Shown piece after piece: positions 62,908 to 64,000 of a stretch of DNA of 64,000 bases (position 1 is its first letter; each line of letters begins with the position of its first letter). This DNA is from Desulfopila aestuarii DSM 18488 (GTDB lineage Bacteria > Desulfobacterota > Desulfobulbia > Desulfobulbales > Desulfocapsaceae), in contig CAMBBS010000002.1 in the NCBI GenBank assembly GCA_945863875.1, positions 124,001 to 188,000 of the forward strand, in the 5' to 3' direction. The position numbers and the translations under genes were made by a program. The notes under the pieces are model-generated. The model was not told the origin of the DNA and searched no databases. It saw only the letters and a list, made by a program, of their open reading frames with translations.

Positions 62908-64000
62908 TCAGCGAAAGAGCAGGGACTTGAGGCGTACCGGCCAGAGCCGGGGACTGCGCAGTCTGGTGCAGGCCGCCCAGGCGTGGTGCAGCCGCTCCCC
63001 CTGTCCGGTTCGTCCGCCATAGACGGATGCATTGTGCACGGCGATAATAAGTTCGATTTCGTCGGTTACCGCCGGCAGCCGTTTAATCAGCCGCCGGCCA
63101 TATTCCCTCGGCGTTTCCGACGGCGCGAGGGGCAGCCCACTCACAGCACCCCAGTTCATCAGGGACAGATAGAGCTGAACGGGACTCCGGGAAGGTCTGC
63201 CCGTACCGCGCAATTTCCCCGGCAGGACCATGACTGCGGCAAGAATGGTGCGCAGCAGTTGCCAGAACAGCCGCCAGGGGCTGGGACCAGGCACTGCCCT
63301 GTCAGTTTTCTTGGTGAGCCACCAGACCAGCTGCCAGACGAGCAAGGCGCACAAAGCAAGCGCGAGCAGCACACCCAGGCCGGCAGCGAAAACAAGAAGG
63401 ATTTTCTGCACCAGCAGCAGCCATCCCTGCACCGGCTGTTCAGCGATTAGCTGGATGGAGGCATCCGCCGCCGAGCCGGAACCTGCCGCATCCGAGCGAA
63501 GGCGGCCAGGGCCAAAGACAAAGGTCAGAATACGCAGCAAGAGTGCACAAAGCGGCGCGGTCACCGTTTTCAGAACCGCCACCCCGGTCTCGGCAGCCAC
63601 GGCCAGATACGGCAGAGACAAGGCGGTGACGCCGCCGCCCAGCAGCAGCACCAGGGCGAGAAAACTGACTGCCGCACCGATGCCGCGAAAGCCGGAGATG
63701 AAACCGCTTGTCCCTTGCCCCGTGCCGCAGCGGGCCAGGCAGAAAGCCGGTACAGTGAAGGCAAAAAAAGCCAGGAGCAGCCGCGGCAGGGAAAGCCCGG
63801 TAAGAATAATGCCCCCTTCGACCAAGAGGAGCATCTCAAGCAGGTGCAGCAACACCAGGGCGATGACACCGAAATCAAAGTGATTAGATACCGTGACATG
63901 GCTTCTCGGCAGCAGAGCCAACCGGGTTCCCGTTATCCACAGGGCACAGCAGCAGCAAAGAGTCACCGCCAGCCGCAGCCAGTGCAGCGGCGTTCTGGAC
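62908..64000 (-). CDS. DUF4129-domain membrane protein, C-terminal part, cut by window edge
   Basis: The frame remains open to the right edge, so the N-terminus is outside the window. The visible 363 residues have five or six hydrophobic helices (about positions 30-200 in the visible part). The last 110 residues hold the DUF4129 region: VQLYLSLMNWGAVSGLPLAP, SETPREYGRRLIKRLP, and HNASVYGGR. Proteins like this are often encoded beside transglutaminase-like and MoxR-type genes in a membrane protein maturation locus. Those neighbours would lie outside the window. Confidence 0.85.
   Translation of the reverse strand, partial: SRTPLHWLRLAVTLCCCCALWITGTRLALLPRSHVTVSNHFDFGVIALVLLHLLEMLLLVEGGIILTGLSLPRLLLAFFAFTVPAFCLARCGTGQGTSGFISGFRGIGAAVSFLALVLLLGGGVTALSLPYLAVAAETGVAVLKTVTAPLCALLLRILTFVFGPGRLRSDAAGSGSAADASIQLIAEQPVQGWLLLVQKILLVFAAGLGVLLALALCALLVWQLVWWLTKKTDRAVPGPSPWRLFWQLLRTILAAVMVLPGKLRGTGRPSRSPVQLYLSLMNWGAVSGLPLAPSETPREYGRRLIKRLPAVTDEIELIIAVHNASVYGGRTGQGERLHHAWAACTRLRSPRLWPVRLKSLLFR

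Overview
The window looks like a chromosomal segment from an anaerobic, GC-rich Gram-negative bacterium. The best fit is a sulfate-reducing or related Desulfobacterota (Desulfobulbaceae-like). This is an inference from gene content: a nif operon with nifI1/nifI2 between nifH and nifD, a ferredoxin-type 2-oxoacid oxidoreductase, a TRAP transporter, a NikR regulator and an NtrC-type NifA. No sequence search was possible. I saw no rRNA, tRNA, CRISPR array, prophage or intact insertion sequence. Most of the window is dense core metabolism in short operons.

Layout. Positions 1-8770 hold mostly minus-strand housekeeping genes: guaA (cut by the edge), guaB, an IHF/HU protein, rpsA, a DEAD-box helicase, a zinc-ribbon/pseudo-receiver protein and a PilT-like ATPase, with one plus-strand YciO/Sua5 gene. 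Positions 8914-17047 hold ilvD, an FAD/Fe-S oxidoreductase, a two-gene 2-oxoacid:acceptor oxidoreductase and ilvA. Positions 17098-23349 hold an ErcA-like iron alcohol dehydrogenase, two hybrid sensor kinases and an MFS carrier. Positions 23364-34523 hold a LysR regulator, SEC-C methionine aminopeptidase, holA, clpS-clpA, a HIT protein, a ZIP transporter, rmuC and an acyl-CoA/ACP synthetase. Positions 34578-40058 hold an amino-acid ABC transporter without its ATPase, a second MFS carrier, nikR and a PHP phosphatase.

The nitrogen-fixation block (40081-50044) has nifA divergent from nifH-nifI1-nifI2-nifD-nifK. A sigma-54 promoter and a Fur-like palindrome lie upstream of nifH. After nifK comes a NifB-NifX-like protein that has lost the radical-SAM cysteine motif and the usual C-terminal Cys pair. 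It is followed by a thioredoxin-like [2Fe-2S] ferredoxin, a GNAT acetyltransferase, a HEPN-like helical protein and two small unknown proteins. nifE, nifN, nifV and a catalytically complete nifB are not in the window. I consider this tail the most interesting unexplained system here.

The 2-oxoacid block (50490-62219) has a minus-strand operon: acetate-CoA ligase, E1 alpha, E1 beta, lipoyl E2, an acyl carrier protein and an AhpD-like CxxC protein, with no E3. Divergent from it is a TRAP transporter (dctP-dctQ-dctM), followed by a LytS/LytTR two-component pair of the BtsS/BtsR type. Three direct repeats with an exact 20-bp period, one matching the BtsR motif as I remember it, lie between the divergent operons. 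This suggests a pyruvate- or 2-oxoacid-responsive uptake and activation module. The window ends with a DUF486 membrane protein and a truncated DUF4129 gene.
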